Below are positions 1-9,248 of a stretch of DNA of 64,000 nucleotides, piece after piece. A program made the translations under genes and the position numbers. The DNA lies in assembly GCF_042676025.1 (NCBI RefSeq), contig NZ_JBHTJP010000032.1, forward strand, positions 310,001 to 374,000, written 5' to 3'. Within the stretch, counting starts at the first letter, position 1; each line of letters starts with the position of its first letter. The DNA is from Salinimicrobium gaetbulicola. Lineage in GTDB: Bacteria > Bacteroidota > Bacteroidia > Flavobacteriales > Flavobacteriaceae. The notes under the pieces were generated by a model. The model did not search any database, had not been told where the DNA came from, and worked only from the letters and a program-made list of their open reading frames with translations.

Positions 1-775
1 CCACACCATCAGCATTAAAATGGAACATTAGGCTATTCAGGAAATCCTGTGATTTTGCCGGGACCGCTCCGTGAATAAACAATGTTAGGATATCATTTGC
101 CTTACCTTTTGGGTAAATTGTCATTTTGTAAACCAGTTCATTTGCAACATACCTCAAAGGTTTTACCTGGATATTCAAAGTATTCTTTGTTCTAACCTCC
201 TCTTTTCTGGGTTTAATTACAAATTTCAATCCGTTCAACTCAATAGGCTCTCCATAATTATGAACTTTCGAGTATTCAAGATCTTCTTCTACAAGAGTAA
301 ACGTGTCAGCCGTTTCGGGAGTCACATTAATATTTAGGTAAGATTCATGAACTACTTTCTCTGGAGATAAAAATTCGATTATTAAAGGTGAGTTCTTATA
401 TACCTCTACGGCGATAACGTTTCCTTCTTCAAAATACGATACATTGAGATCCAGTTCATCAACAACTTTTTCTACCAGCCGTTTAGACTTCAAGGTCTCT
501 ATCTGGTTATCTAAAGTATTCTCGGAAAAAGCTAAAACTGAAGCTCCCCCGGAAGGCAAAGCGCCTACAACATTATTCTTTTCATTGCTAAGTACCATCA
601 TAGAAGATTCTGTAGCAAATTCAGGAATGGTGTAGCGATTATATAAATATGCAATTGCTAAACCCAATAGACAGCCTAATACCAACCATTTCCAATGGGC
701 CAGATATTTATAAATTTCAGCCTTTAAGTCGAAATTTGATTCTTTCTTTTCAGAAAATTCATTTAATTCTTCCAT
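1..775 (-). CDS. Wzc/Wzz-type polysaccharide co-polymerase, N-terminal part (cut by window edge)
   Basis: I translated this from the minus strand; it is open to the window edge. The ATG lies 3 nt after the stop of the Wza-like gene. About 258 residues are visible. A short cytoplasmic stretch (MEELNEFSEKKES) precedes a membrane segment at about residues 27-46 (motif HWKWLVLGCLLGL). A long periplasmic region follows, typical of the Wzz domain of chain-length determinants and polysaccharide tyrosine autokinases. The kinase part would lie off the window, so I cannot say whether this is a full Wzc or a Wzz alone. Its role would be to control chain length and couple polymerisation to export through the Wza pore encoded just upstream. 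Confidence 0.85.
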   Translation of the reverse strand, partial: MEELNEFSEKKESNFDLKAEIYKYLAHWKWLVLGCLLGLAIAYLYNRYTIPEFATESSMMVLSNEKNNVVGALPSGGASVLAFSENTLDNQIETLKSKRLVEKVVDELDLNVSYFEEGNVIAVEVYKNSPLIIEFLSPEKVVHESYLNINVTPETADTFTLVEEDLEYSKVHNYGEPIELNGLKFVIKPRKEEVRTKNTLNIQVKPLRYVANELVYKMTIYPKGKANDILTLFIHGAVPAKSQDFLNSLMFHFNADGV

Positions 776-778
776 AAA

Positions 779-1540
779 CTATCTTGTAAAAAGTACAACC
801 AAGCCAAAAGCTGTAGTAACAATTGAGACAATGCCCTGCCAACTTGTGATAAATCCGGCTGATTTTACTTTTCTATATGTAGGTTCTACGTAGACAATAT
901 CGTTTTGTTTTAAATAATAGAAGGGGTTTTTAAAGACATCTGCACTGGTGAGATCAATTCTTCCGTAAGATAATTTCCCATTGTTGTCTCTAATTATAAG
1001 GATATTATCACGTTTTCCGTCATAAGTGACATCTCCGGCCATTGCAATGGCTTGCGGTACAGAAATACGTTCATCTGGTACATCTATCACACTACTTCCC
1101 GTTTCACCAAGAACGGTGATTTTAAAGTTTACAATGCGCACCCGCACTACCGCATCTGTGACATACTCTCTTAATTGGCGTGTGAGGTCTTCTTCTAATT
1201 GGCTTCTGGTTAAGCCTTCAACCTTGATCTTCCCTAAAACAGGAAATTGAATACTCCCATCCACATCTACTAAATAGCCTTGAAGTGAGGCATTATTATT
1301 TCCAGTATTCCCAGCGCCTGATCTATTTCCAATATCCATTCTAAAGGGTTCGACAACTTCATCATTTAATGAGGAAACATTGATGTTAAGCACATCGTTC
1401 ACCTCAATTCTAGGTTCAAATTGCCTGATGGAATCAAAGCTTTTAATCCTATCAACATCCTGGAAATAGACAATCTCTTTACGGGAGGAACAACTTGCAA
1501 ACAGCAGGAGGCTTAAAATAACATACAAGAATTTCTTCAT
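779..1540 (-). CDS. Wza-like outer-membrane polysaccharide export lipoprotein
   Basis: The 253-residue protein has a lipoprotein signal peptide with the lipobox cysteine at residue 17 (LLFASC). A polysaccharide-export (poly_export) domain follows at about residues 40-140, then an SLBB-like domain (motif LGETGSSVIDVPDERIS), then a C-terminal hydrophobic helix (SWQGIVSIVTTAFGLVVLF) that fits the outer-membrane alpha-helical pore of Wza. It is shorter than E. coli Wza (about 379 residues), as is usual in Bacteroidota. It forms the outer-membrane exit for capsule or exopolysaccharide and sits 3 nt before the Wzc-like gene, so the two are almost certainly co-transcribed. Confidence 0.9.
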   Translation of the reverse strand: MKKFLYVILSLLLFASCSSRKEIVYFQDVDRIKSFDSIRQFEPRIEVNDVLNINVSSLNDEVVEPFRMDIGNRSGAGNTGNNNASLQGYLVDVDGSIQFPVLGKIKVEGLTRSQLEEDLTRQLREYVTDAVVRVRIVNFKITVLGETGSSVIDVPDERISVPQAIAMAGDVTYDGKRDNILIIRDNNGKLSYGRIDLTSADVFKNPFYYLKQNDIVYVEPTYRKVKSAGFITSWQGIVSIVTTAFGLVVLFTR

Positions 1541-1574
1541 AATGGTGAATTGGTAGCTAACTTTAAAGTAGGTT

Positions 1575-3593
1575 CTAACTTATTTTTTTCTGAGGTTCGA
1601 CATTTGACGGCTCATTCTCGTTTAACGGCTCATCATCTAAACTTTTGGTTTTATCCAGTTTTTCGAAAGTTGAATTATTACTTCTAAATTCGGGTACAAG
1701 ACTTTTTAATTCAGCTACTACTTTTTGAGCTTTTAACCTTTCTGCAGCACTTATGATTCCTTCAATAGAGTTTTTAATTTGCTCATAATTACCCGGGTGG
1801 TCCTGCGCGATCATAATTTTCTTATGATGCGTAGGAAGGGTTTTACTCTTGTCGCTCAGTAATTCTTCATATAATTTTTCACCCGGACGTAATCCTGTGA
1901 TACGGATGCCAATATGTTTATTAGGAGTAAAACCTGCCAGTTTTATCATTTTTATAGCAAGATCCATAATTTTCACTGGTTCTCCCATATCAAAAATGAA
2001 AATCTCTCCTCCATTTCCCATAGCCCCTGCTTCCAGAACTAACTGGCAAGCTTCAGGTATGGTCATAAAATAGCGAATGATATCTGGATGGGTTATGGTT
2101 ACCGGTCCTCCTTTTTCAATTTGCTTTCGGAATAACGGAACTACAGAACCGTTCGACCCAAGTACATTTCCGAAGCGGGTAGTGATAAATTTTGTCTTTA
2201 TATCACTTCCGGAGTAACTGTGATAAAGAGATTGAACATACATTTCAGCCGCCCTTTTAGAGGCTCCCATCACGTTACTTGGATTTACGGCTTTATCTGT
2301 AGAGACCATTACAAAATGTCCCACATCATATTTCACTGCCAGGTCTGCCATATTCTTGGTTCCCTGAATATTTACAAATACCGCTTCGTGGGGATTCTCT
2401 TCCATCAAAGGAACATGTTTGTAAGCAGCAGCATGGTAGATCACATCAATTTTATACCTTTTGAAAAGGTGATCCAGTCTATTCCTGTTCCCTACATCAC
2501 AAATTATACACTTGAAATTTAATTCCGGGAATTTTGCCTGGATTTCAAGACGAAGATTGTGTAAAGGAGTTTCAGCCTGATCCAATATCAACAGTTTCAG
2601 AGGCTGGTAATCTGCAACCTGCCTAACGATCTCACTTCCAATAGAACCTGCTCCCCCCGTAACTAAAATTGTTTTCCCGGTTAATTGCTGGCGTTTATTC
2701 TCTTTATTGAGTTGGATGGGCTCTCTATCCAAAAGATCCTCAATCTGGAGGGATTTTACCTTATTCGATAATGTAGCCTCATCTTCGTAATTGGAAACAA
2801 TTGGCGCATTATAGACCTGAATATTATGTTCAAGGCAATCTTCAACAATAGAGAATTTTTCTTCCGCAGTAAGCGAATTTCCAGAAAGAATTAGCGCTGT
2901 GACGCCCAAGGAATCCAATTCCTTACTAACTTTCAATCCGTTATAAATCACCGGTTTATCAAGGATTCTCACATTTCCACGAGAACTATCATTGGTAATA
3001 AAACCTTTAATTTTAAACCGTTTGGGATGCTCAATTTCAAGTGCCCCGGCAATAGAGATTGCGTTCTCATCGGCTCCAAAAATAAATGCGTCTTGGAGAT
3101 TTCCTTCTTCCTGGGTACGTTTAAAGTATTCATATACCTGCTTCACTGTTAGCCTAAAGAGAAACAGCATTGAGAATGATATCAGGAAATAAAATATGAG
3201 AGCAGCTACCAGATAAATTTTCTGTCCTATAATAGCGTAGGTAGTATAATTTATAAATAATAAGCTTAAAAAGGTACAGAAACAAGCCAGCATGATCTTT
3301 AAGGCATCCAAAAACGAGGAATGTCTTATAAGACCGGCATAAGTGTGAAATACAAAGAAATAAAGAATGTTCACGAAAACTACTAGGGACATTCTCACAG
3401 GCAGACTCAAAGTGTCATAAAACCGTTCCGTAAGGTCATTTAAGGCTATAACCGTGAGTACGGCTGATAGGATAATGATCGAGGTGTCGATCGCTAAAAT
3501 AGACCAACGCGGAAGATACTTGATGTTTCTTATGTCAAGCTTATTCTCCTTTGCTAAGATCTGCTGTATAGCTGAATTAAATTTTCTTCCCAT
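1575..3593 (-). CDS. PglF/CapD/WbpM-type membrane nucleotide-sugar 4,6-dehydratase
   Basis: The 672 residues start with four membrane helices (about 31-50, 66-88, 98-118, 124-146). Next is a CoA-binding-like Rossmann region, then the SDR catalytic domain with NAD motif GGAGSIGS at 313-320. The catalytic stretch STDKAVNPSNVMGASKR has Met where classical SDRs have Tyr, a known hallmark of the WbpM/PglF/FlaA1 dehydratases. The family converts UDP-GlcNAc to the UDP-4-keto-6-deoxy sugar. The aminotransferase gene ends next to it on the upstream side and acetyltransferase and PglC genes follow that, so this is likely the first step of a bacillosamine-type pathway. A serine- and glutamate-rich 40-residue tail follows the catalytic domain. 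Confidence 0.9.
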   Translation of the reverse strand: MGRKFNSAIQQILAKENKLDIRNIKYLPRWSILAIDTSIIILSAVLTVIALNDLTERFYDTLSLPVRMSLVVFVNILYFFVFHTYAGLIRHSSFLDALKIMLACFCTFLSLLFINYTTYAIIGQKIYLVAALIFYFLISFSMLFLFRLTVKQVYEYFKRTQEEGNLQDAFIFGADENAISIAGALEIEHPKRFKIKGFITNDSSRGNVRILDKPVIYNGLKVSKELDSLGVTALILSGNSLTAEEKFSIVEDCLEHNIQVYNAPIVSNYEDEATLSNKVKSLQIEDLLDREPIQLNKENKRQQLTGKTILVTGGAGSIGSEIVRQVADYQPLKLLILDQAETPLHNLRLEIQAKFPELNFKCIICDVGNRNRLDHLFKRYKIDVIYHAAAYKHVPLMEENPHEAVFVNIQGTKNMADLAVKYDVGHFVMVSTDKAVNPSNVMGASKRAAEMYVQSLYHSYSGSDIKTKFITTRFGNVLGSNGSVVPLFRKQIEKGGPVTITHPDIIRYFMTIPEACQLVLEAGAMGNGGEIFIFDMGEPVKIMDLAIKMIKLAGFTPNKHIGIRITGLRPGEKLYEELLSDKSKTLPTHHKKIMIAQDHPGNYEQIKNSIEGIISAAERLKAQKVVAELKSLVPEFRSNNSTFEKLDKTKSLDDEPLNENEPSNVEPQKKIS

Positions 3594-3598
3594 CCCTC

Positions 3599-4768
3599 CT
3601 ATGTTTGTAGCCCTACTTTTTTCTGTTCAAAATAACCGTTTAAAGCTTTAAATATCCGGTCCTTTTCTTCCCTGGTCAGATTGGAACCTGATGGCAGGCA
3701 AAGACCTGATTCAAAAGCTCTCGAGGCTACATCTCCTCCATAATATGGTGCCTCTTTAAAAACCGGTTGCATATGCATAGGTTTCCAAAGCGGTCTACTT
3801 TCAATGTTCTCTTTTTCTAGGAAAACTCTTAAACTTTCCGCAGAAAATTCATTGTTTTCTGAAAACCGTATCACCGTAAGCCAATGATTGGAAAAGATCC
3901 CTTCCTCCGGCTCTGATAGTACTTTAACATTTTCTGAAGTTATAAAAAATTCTTTATAAAGGTCGTGCATAGCCCTTCGCTTCGCTACATGATCATCAAG
4001 AACTTCCATCTGACCCCTCCCTATTCCGGCACATATATTACTCATGCGATAATTATAACCAACCTCACTGTGCTGATAATGGGGTGCCTGATCTCTGGCC
4101 TGTGTAGCCAGGAAGATCGCTTTTCTTTTGACCTCAGGATCTTTGGACACTAAGGCTCCTCCTCCGGAAGTTGTAATTATTTTATTCCCATTAAAAGAAA
4201 GAATGGCAATATCACCAAAGGTTCCACACTTTCGTTCCTCATATGAACTTCCAAGAGCTTCGGCACTATCTTCTATTACAGGTATCTCATACCTAGTTGC
4301 AATCTCCTGAATTTCCTTTACTTTATAAGGCATTCCGTAGAGATGTACTGCTATGATCGCTTTGGGCTTTTTTCCTTTACTTAAACGATCTTTAATAGCT
4401 TCCTCTAAATAAAATGGACTAATATTCAAGGTGTCCTCCTCACTATCTACAAAAATGGGAGTTGCTCCCTGATAGACTATTGGATTGGCAGAGGCCGCAA
4501 AAGTGAGGCTTTGGCAAAGAACTTCATCCCCTTCTTCAACTCCCAATAGAATAAGAGCTAAGTGCAAAGCAGCGGTACCAGAGCTTAAGGCGGCTATTTC
4601 CCCCTTACCGTCCTGGAACAAATAATTTTTTATATCCTCCTCGAATCCGTTAACATTAGGACCTAAGGGAGCTATCCAATTTTGCTTGAATGCTTGATCT
4701 ATATAAAATTGCTCTTTACCCCCCATATGTGGAGACGACAGCCATATTTTTGGTTGGTTCATTCCCAT
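3599..4768 (-). CDS. PglE-like DegT/DnrJ/EryC1 PLP aminotransferase
   Basis: This 389-residue fold-type I PLP enzyme has the DegT/DnrJ/EryC1 motifs: the phosphate-binding SSGTAALHLAL, the PLP-ring Asp in VIEDSAEALGS, and the Schiff-base Lys197 in SFNGNKIITTSGGG. The opening IWLSSPHMGG is typical of PglE-like enzymes that aminate UDP-4-keto-6-deoxy-GlcNAc at C4. It starts at ATG 4768 (a second ATG lies two codons on) and ends 5 nt before the dehydratase start. It supplies the amino group that the neighbouring PglD-like enzyme would acetylate. The exact sugar is an inference from the gene set. Confidence 0.88.
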   Translation of the reverse strand: MGMNQPKIWLSSPHMGGKEQFYIDQAFKQNWIAPLGPNVNGFEEDIKNYLFQDGKGEIAALSSGTAALHLALILLGVEEGDEVLCQSLTFAASANPIVYQGATPIFVDSEEDTLNISPFYLEEAIKDRLSKGKKPKAIIAVHLYGMPYKVKEIQEIATRYEIPVIEDSAEALGSSYEERKCGTFGDIAILSFNGNKIITTSGGGALVSKDPEVKRKAIFLATQARDQAPHYQHSEVGYNYRMSNICAGIGRGQMEVLDDHVAKRRAMHDLYKEFFITSENVKVLSEPEEGIFSNHWLTVIRFSENNEFSAESLRVFLEKENIESRPLWKPMHMQPVFKEAPYYGGDVASRAFESGLCLPSGSNLTREEKDRIFKALNGYFEQKKVGLQT

Positions 4769-4786
4769 TAAAATCTTCTTTGAAAA

Positions 4787-5449
4787 TTATAGATATTTTT
4801 CACTCTTCTTCCTCTTTTTAACAATTCGTGCAGGTACCCCATAAGCGACAGAACCGTCTTCAACATTTTTGTTGATCAATGCCCCTCCACCAATTACACA
4901 ATGGTTCCCTATAGTTTTGCAATGAAGGATATTGGCTCCAATTCCTATAGCTGAACACTTTCCTATACTTACTCTTCCACCAGTTGTAACGCCTGGACTT
5001 AAGCTAGAGTAATTTCCGAGTGTAGAATCATGATCCAATGAAGATCGTGTCAATAATATACAGTGGTCGCCTACCCCGGAATTGTTATTTAGTATAACAC
5101 CCGGCATTATTAACGAACCTTTACCAATCCTCACATTATTTCCTAAAATGACCGAAGGATGAATCGCATTTACAAATTGAAACTCGGGATACAAATTTTC
5201 GATCTCTTTCACCACTTTGCGCCGTGTAAAATTATCACCTATTGCCACTATGCCACCAATAAAATCATCATTGGCCAAGAGATCTTCAATGACCTCCAGG
5301 TAGCCCAGGATAGTGTATCCGGCAAACCGCTCCCCTTGAGAAAGGTTTTTATCCAATACACCCAGGATCTCATAAGTCTTAGACTGTTCAATAACATCTA
5401 TTGTACAGCGACTTTGGTCTGAAGCTCCAATGACAACAATTCTCTTCAT
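4787..5449 (-). CDS. pglD: PglD-like UDP-amino-sugar N-acetyltransferase
   Basis: The 220-residue protein has an N-terminal PglD Rossmann-like domain (motif VVIGASDQSRCTIDVIE) and a C-terminal left-handed parallel beta-helix of hexapeptide repeats (about 95-210). His140-Asp141 in SSLDHDSTLG matches the catalytic histidine region of the NeuD/PglD family. The enzyme would use acetyl-CoA to acetylate the C4 amine made by the preceding aminotransferase, giving a UDP-di-N-acetylbacillosamine-type sugar in the cytoplasm. It lies between the pglC and pglE-like genes in the same order as other bacillosamine clusters. Confidence 0.85.
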   Translation of the reverse strand: MKRIVVIGASDQSRCTIDVIEQSKTYEILGVLDKNLSQGERFAGYTILGYLEVIEDLLANDDFIGGIVAIGDNFTRRKVVKEIENLYPEFQFVNAIHPSVILGNNVRIGKGSLIMPGVILNNNSGVGDHCILLTRSSLDHDSTLGNYSSLSPGVTTGGRVSIGKCSAIGIGANILHCKTIGNHCVIGGGALINKNVEDGSVAYGVPARIVKKRKKSEKYL

Positions 5450-5485
5450 GGATTAGTTAAATAATCAATTATTGAATTTATTCGG

Positions 5486-6091
5486 TTAATTATTTCCGTT
5501 ATATGGTTCTGTGGTTGCAACGTTATCCATATTTATACCTTCTGATTTAATAACTTTTAGAATGGTTTTTCTTATTATTTTAAGATCCAGAGAAAAGGAA
5601 ATATTCTTCACATACCATACATCATATTCAAACTTCTTTTTCCAGCTTATAGCATTTCTACCGTTTACGGCAGCCCACCCTGTAATACCCGGCTTTACCT
5701 GATGTCTTTGTTTTTCAAAATCATTAAAGAGATCAAGATATTCCGGCAACAGAGGTCTTGGCCCAATTAAACTCATATCTCCTTTCAGAACATTTAATAA
5801 TTGAGGAATCTCATCTAAAGAAGTCCGTCTAATAAATTTCCCTATCGGGGTTAATCTATCTGAATCTGGCAATAAAGTCCCATTTTCATCTTTTTCATTG
5901 GTCATCGTTTTAAATTTGATGATCTTAAATAATTCTCCATCCTTTCCCGGTCTAACCTGTAGGAAAAAAGGGTTTTCTTTATGCACTATAAAGAGTATTA
6001 CAAAAACAAGGATGAATACCGGTAAAAACACAATAAGTGCTATAAACGCTACCGTTATATCCATGAGGGGCTTAAAAAACTTTTGATACAC
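5486..6091 (-). CDS. pglC: PglC-type undecaprenyl-phosphate phosphoglycosyltransferase
   Basis: This 201-residue monotopic phosphoglycosyltransferase is of the small PglC size class, without the long WbaP N-terminus. A hydrophobic re-entrant helix at about 9-36 is followed by KPGKDG-like and FKTMTN motifs. The catalytic Asp-Glu pair is in TSLDEIPQLLN, followed by GDMSLIGPRPLLPEY. It transfers a phospho-sugar from a UDP-sugar to undecaprenyl phosphate, the first committed step of glycan assembly. The start used here is GTG at 6091, because an in-frame stop lies closely upstream and the next ATG (codon 10) would cut into the membrane helix. Confidence 0.9.
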   Translation of the reverse strand: MYQKFFKPLMDITVAFIALIVFLPVFILVFVILFIVHKENPFFLQVRPGKDGELFKIIKFKTMTNEKDENGTLLPDSDRLTPIGKFIRRTSLDEIPQLLNVLKGDMSLIGPRPLLPEYLDLFNDFEKQRHQVKPGITGWAAVNGRNAISWKKKFEYDVWYVKNISFSLDLKIIRKTILKVIKSEGINMDNVATTEPYNGNN

Positions 6092-6407
6092 TATTAACGC
6101 TTTAAGACAAAACTAAGGGATTTCTTACGAAGCCCCCACGTAAAGTTTTGTTAAAAATTCTTACAGAAATTCAAGTTTACAACCTAATTTACAGAGGTTT
6201 ATATTTTAGATTTATCGGGAAATAATGGGATCTATCTTATTCTTTCTGTGATGGTTCGGTCCTGATGTTTGAAGGCAAAATTATTTCCTGGAGACTCCAA
6301 TATTATGTTAAGAGTGATTTTTGGTATGTTAATTAAACTTTAATCAAGAATTTCGAAATTCCCAATCTTAAGGAATTTCATCCCCTGGTTTAGTATTTTC
6401 AACTGAT
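6092..6407. other. Intergenic gap inside the glycan locus
   Basis: These 316 bases hold no convincing reading frame. On the minus strand two TAnnTTTG-like boxes appear (6108-6115 and 6276-6283), which would face the pglC gene. The gap is much longer than any other in the locus, so the pgl-wza-wzc block may have its own promoter. No terminator-like hairpin stands out. Confidence 0.5.
6108..6115 (-). promoter_or_regulatory. Candidate -7 box for the pgl-wza-wzc block
   Basis: The minus strand reads TAGTTTTG, a match to the Bacteroidota -7 consensus TAnnTTTG, 16 nt before the pglC start. No clear -33 TTTG is present at the expected spacing, so the call is tentative. Confidence 0.35.
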
Positions 6408-7367
6408 TTAACCTCTTTTATGCAGGATAAACTCCAAGTTCTTACTTTTTCCGAAATCCCCTAATAGGAAGTCAATAATCGCCTGCCATTGGACCCTGAA
6501 GTTTTGTTTACCGTAAGATAGTCCATGTCTGAAACCGGCTATTGATTTCAAAACAGTTTTGAAAAACAGGAATGTAAAGGCCATAAAAAACTTATTGTCT
6601 CTATAAAGTAAAAACAAATTACGCGTACTGTAATAGCTTCTCCACAGTGTTTCAGGGTTACCGAAAGAGGAACCTCTCCACCTGTACTCTGGCGAAAGAT
6701 TACCTGCCTCTACATGATCTTTGATCCATTCTTCGGTATCTATCACTATACTAAACCCGTTATTTTGAACTCTTAAGCAAAAGTCAAGTTCCTCAAATCC
6801 GAAGAATAATTTTTCATCAGGTAAAATTTTATTCTTAACCACCTGGGAATTCACTATCATGGTATGTCCTCCCGGCACATAATCTACTCCCACTAAAGAA
6901 GCTTTTTTAAGCTGTTTGTTATTAAGTGACCTGATTCTGCCAGTTATTTTGTTTAGGTTTCCTCCTCTACCTCCAATTACGCCAATTGGATATTCCAGCT
7001 CATTGGAATGTCGTTCCATCTTTGAAAAAAGGTGCTCAAAGAAGGTATTATTTTTTGGAGGGTTATCATCATCACCCCAATAGATCCACTCAAATCCCTG
7101 AGATACCAGTTTTTCCAAACCAAATTTTGCCGCTCCTGCAGGACCTGAATTATAGCCTACTCTATAATACCCAAGGTTTGGATCTTCTAATTTCTTTATC
7201 AGGTTTTCCGTGTTTTCAGTTTCACTATTGTCGATTATCAGAATATATTCCGGAGGAAAACTTTGATTTTTTAAGTTCTGAATAGTGCACTTTAAAATTT
7301 CGGAGCGCTCATAGGTCATAATGAACGCACCAAAATATTTTGTCTTATTTGCCCCCTTATAATTCAA
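6408..7367 (-). CDS. GT2-family glycosyltransferase
   Basis: The 319-residue GT-A fold enzyme has an N-terminal nucleotide-binding strand (FGAFIMTYERSEIL), a first acidic motif IIDNSET, and an Asp-rich metal-binding motif YWGDDDNPP at about 97-104, resembling rhamnosyl/galactofuranosyl-type GT2 enzymes. It starts with TTG at 7367, 5 nt after the ABC transporter stop. The first ATG (codon 17) would remove the first beta strand, so TTG is preferred. It adds one sugar during repeat-unit assembly on the cytoplasmic face; donor and acceptor cannot be read from sequence. Confidence 0.8.
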   Translation of the reverse strand: MNYKGANKTKYFGAFIMTYERSEILKCTIQNLKNQSFPPEYILIIDNSETENTENLIKKLEDPNLGYYRVGYNSGPAGAAKFGLEKLVSQGFEWIYWGDDDNPPKNNTFFEHLFSKMERHSNELEYPIGVIGGRGGNLNKITGRIRSLNNKQLKKASLVGVDYVPGGHTMIVNSQVVKNKILPDEKLFFGFEELDFCLRVQNNGFSIVIDTEEWIKDHVEAGNLSPEYRWRGSSFGNPETLWRSYYSTRNLFLLYRDNKFFMAFTFLFFKTVLKSIAGFRHGLSYGKQNFRVQWQAIIDFLLGDFGKSKNLEFILHKRG

Positions 7368-7372
7368 TTATC

Positions 7373-9142
7373 CTAAAGATTTTGAAGTGCCGTCATTTCT
7401 TTGAACTCTTTCGATCTTTCCATCAGATCTTTATAACTACCAACCTCTTGAATCTTACCATTTTTAAGAATTACAATTTTATCGGCATTTTTTATAGTTG
7501 CTAAGCGGTGAGCAATAACTATTATGGTAAGACTCCCTTTTAATTTCTCAATATGTTGCTGAATAATGGCTTCGGTTTCCCCGTCAAGAGCAGATGTTGC
7601 CTCATCCATTAGTAAAAGATCGACTTCTTTATATAATTCTCTGGCAATCGCTAATCTTTGTTTTTGTCCTCCACTTAGATTAATCCCATTATTTCCGAGA
7701 AGAGTTTCTTCTTTCATTGAGAGTTCATTAATGAAGGAATCTATAGCCGCCTTTTTTACAGCGGTCTCATATCTTTTAAGATTTTCGGAGGTCTTCTCTG
7801 CCCAAAAGGTAACATTATTAAAAATGGTATCATTAAAGACATTAACATCCTGAGAAACATAACCTATCCGTGATTTTAAGGAAGATAAATTAAGATCTGT
7901 GAGAGCAGTCCCGTCAATTAAGACCTCACCTTTACTGGGTCGAAGTAATCCGGAGATAAGACCTATAAAAGTGGATTTTCCTGAACCACTCGGCCCAACT
8001 AAAGCTACTGTCTCATTTTTATCAATATTAAGGTCAATGTCATGAAGAACTTCTTTTCCGTCGTAATTGAAAGAAACCTTATTGAAGGAAATGGTTTTTT
8101 GAAGTCCTATAAAATTAAGGTTACCATTAATTTCTTTTCCGGCTTTTAATTCTTCGGAAAAATTTTCCATATTCTCCAAAGATCCCGAAACTCCCAGGAA
8201 GAAATTCCATTGTTCCTGAGTGCTCATAAAAAATGTCAATGCCCTGTATAAAAGGAGTAAGCTTAAGATAACAAGGCCGGCATCATTTGAAAAATAACCC
8301 ACCTGTAGATAGATAGCTATGGCAATAATTAAAACCACAACAGGTTCCCGAAGTGCAGCAAGAAGGGAATCAATTATCCCGATACGCAATTGCAATCTTT
8401 CCAATACTTTCACCTTATTTTTGAGCATTCTTCCGAAGGCATCATTTAATCCGGTCGTTTTTAAATATTTAAAAAATGCCACTTTTTGGATAAGAAGATC
8501 CTGGAATGTGTGATTTTGAGAGGTTAGTTTCCTGGAAAAATATTTGGTTCTTTTATAAAGTTCCTTAAAAAGAAAATTGACGAGAATCCCTCCAGCAACC
8601 ACCATGAAAGAAAACAAAGGATCGGCTATGAAAGCCATGATCACATACACCAGTACCAGCACTCCATATTGAAAAGACTTAAAATAATATCTCAATGCCG
8701 TATTCACTTTACTCACCTCCCCGGTGAAGGTATTTTGAATTCTACCAACATCTGCCTTAACGAAATGTTTAAACTCATACGAGTTCAAAAGATCAATGTT
8801 TGAGATCCTTAACCTACTCATAAAGTATTGCTGATATTTCACCCTGATATACCCTTCCAGAAATTTAGCAATCCCTTTTAAAGAAAAAAAGATTAAAATC
8901 AGGCCAAGAATATTGATCAAAGTAGGAAAAACCCCTAAATAGCTCACGACAAATTCACTTACGGGGTCTTCTCCCGAAGGATCGCCAGTTTCACCATTGG
9001 TCACCAACTTCAATAAGGGTAAAAACAATGCCAACCCAATTCCATCCAGAAGACCCACGAATAAACTAACGAAAAAAGTAATCCAGAGGCGGTACCCCAA
9101 ATACTTGTAGAAATAAGAAAAATACCTGAATTTGTTTTTCAC
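7373..9142 (-). CDS. MsbA/PglK-type ABC exporter (probable lipid-linked glycan flippase)
   Basis: This 589-residue half-transporter has a six-helix membrane domain (about 15-320) and one ATPase domain with Walker A GPSGSGKST, signature LSGGQKQRLAIARE and Walker B LLLMDEATSALD. PglK, the flippase of Campylobacter N-glycosylation, has this architecture, and a PglC/D/E/F-like module lies nearby, so flipping of an undecaprenyl-PP-linked oligosaccharide is a reasonable inference. A lipid or peptide exporter is the alternative. A GTG start at 9142 is used. The locus also encodes a Wzx flippase at 20518-21960, so there are two flippase types in one locus. Confidence 0.8.
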   Translation of the reverse strand: MKNKFRYFSYFYKYLGYRLWITFFVSLFVGLLDGIGLALFLPLLKLVTNGETGDPSGEDPVSEFVVSYLGVFPTLINILGLILIFFSLKGIAKFLEGYIRVKYQQYFMSRLRISNIDLLNSYEFKHFVKADVGRIQNTFTGEVSKVNTALRYYFKSFQYGVLVLVYVIMAFIADPLFSFMVVAGGILVNFLFKELYKRTKYFSRKLTSQNHTFQDLLIQKVAFFKYLKTTGLNDAFGRMLKNKVKVLERLQLRIGIIDSLLAALREPVVVLIIAIAIYLQVGYFSNDAGLVILSLLLLYRALTFFMSTQEQWNFFLGVSGSLENMENFSEELKAGKEINGNLNFIGLQKTISFNKVSFNYDGKEVLHDIDLNIDKNETVALVGPSGSGKSTFIGLISGLLRPSKGEVLIDGTALTDLNLSSLKSRIGYVSQDVNVFNDTIFNNVTFWAEKTSENLKRYETAVKKAAIDSFINELSMKEETLLGNNGINLSGGQKQRLAIARELYKEVDLLLMDEATSALDGETEAIIQQHIEKLKGSLTIIVIAHRLATIKNADKIVILKNGKIQEVGSYKDLMERSKEFKEMTALQNL

Positions 9143-9171
9143 ACGAACCTTTGTTTGGAGCTGTTGTTTCT

Positions 9172-9179
9172 CAAATCTA
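9172..9179 (-). promoter_or_regulatory. Candidate -7 box before the ABC flippase gene
   Basis: The minus strand reads TAGATTTG, matching TAnnTTTG, 29 nt before the GTG start of the ABC transporter and inside a 106-nt gap. I see no good -33 element. Confidence 0.35.
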
Positions 9180-9248
9180 CGAAATTACAGCAGATAACGA
9201 TTTTCTCTTAAATAAGTATATTGATAAACTACTTGAAAGACAATACTC

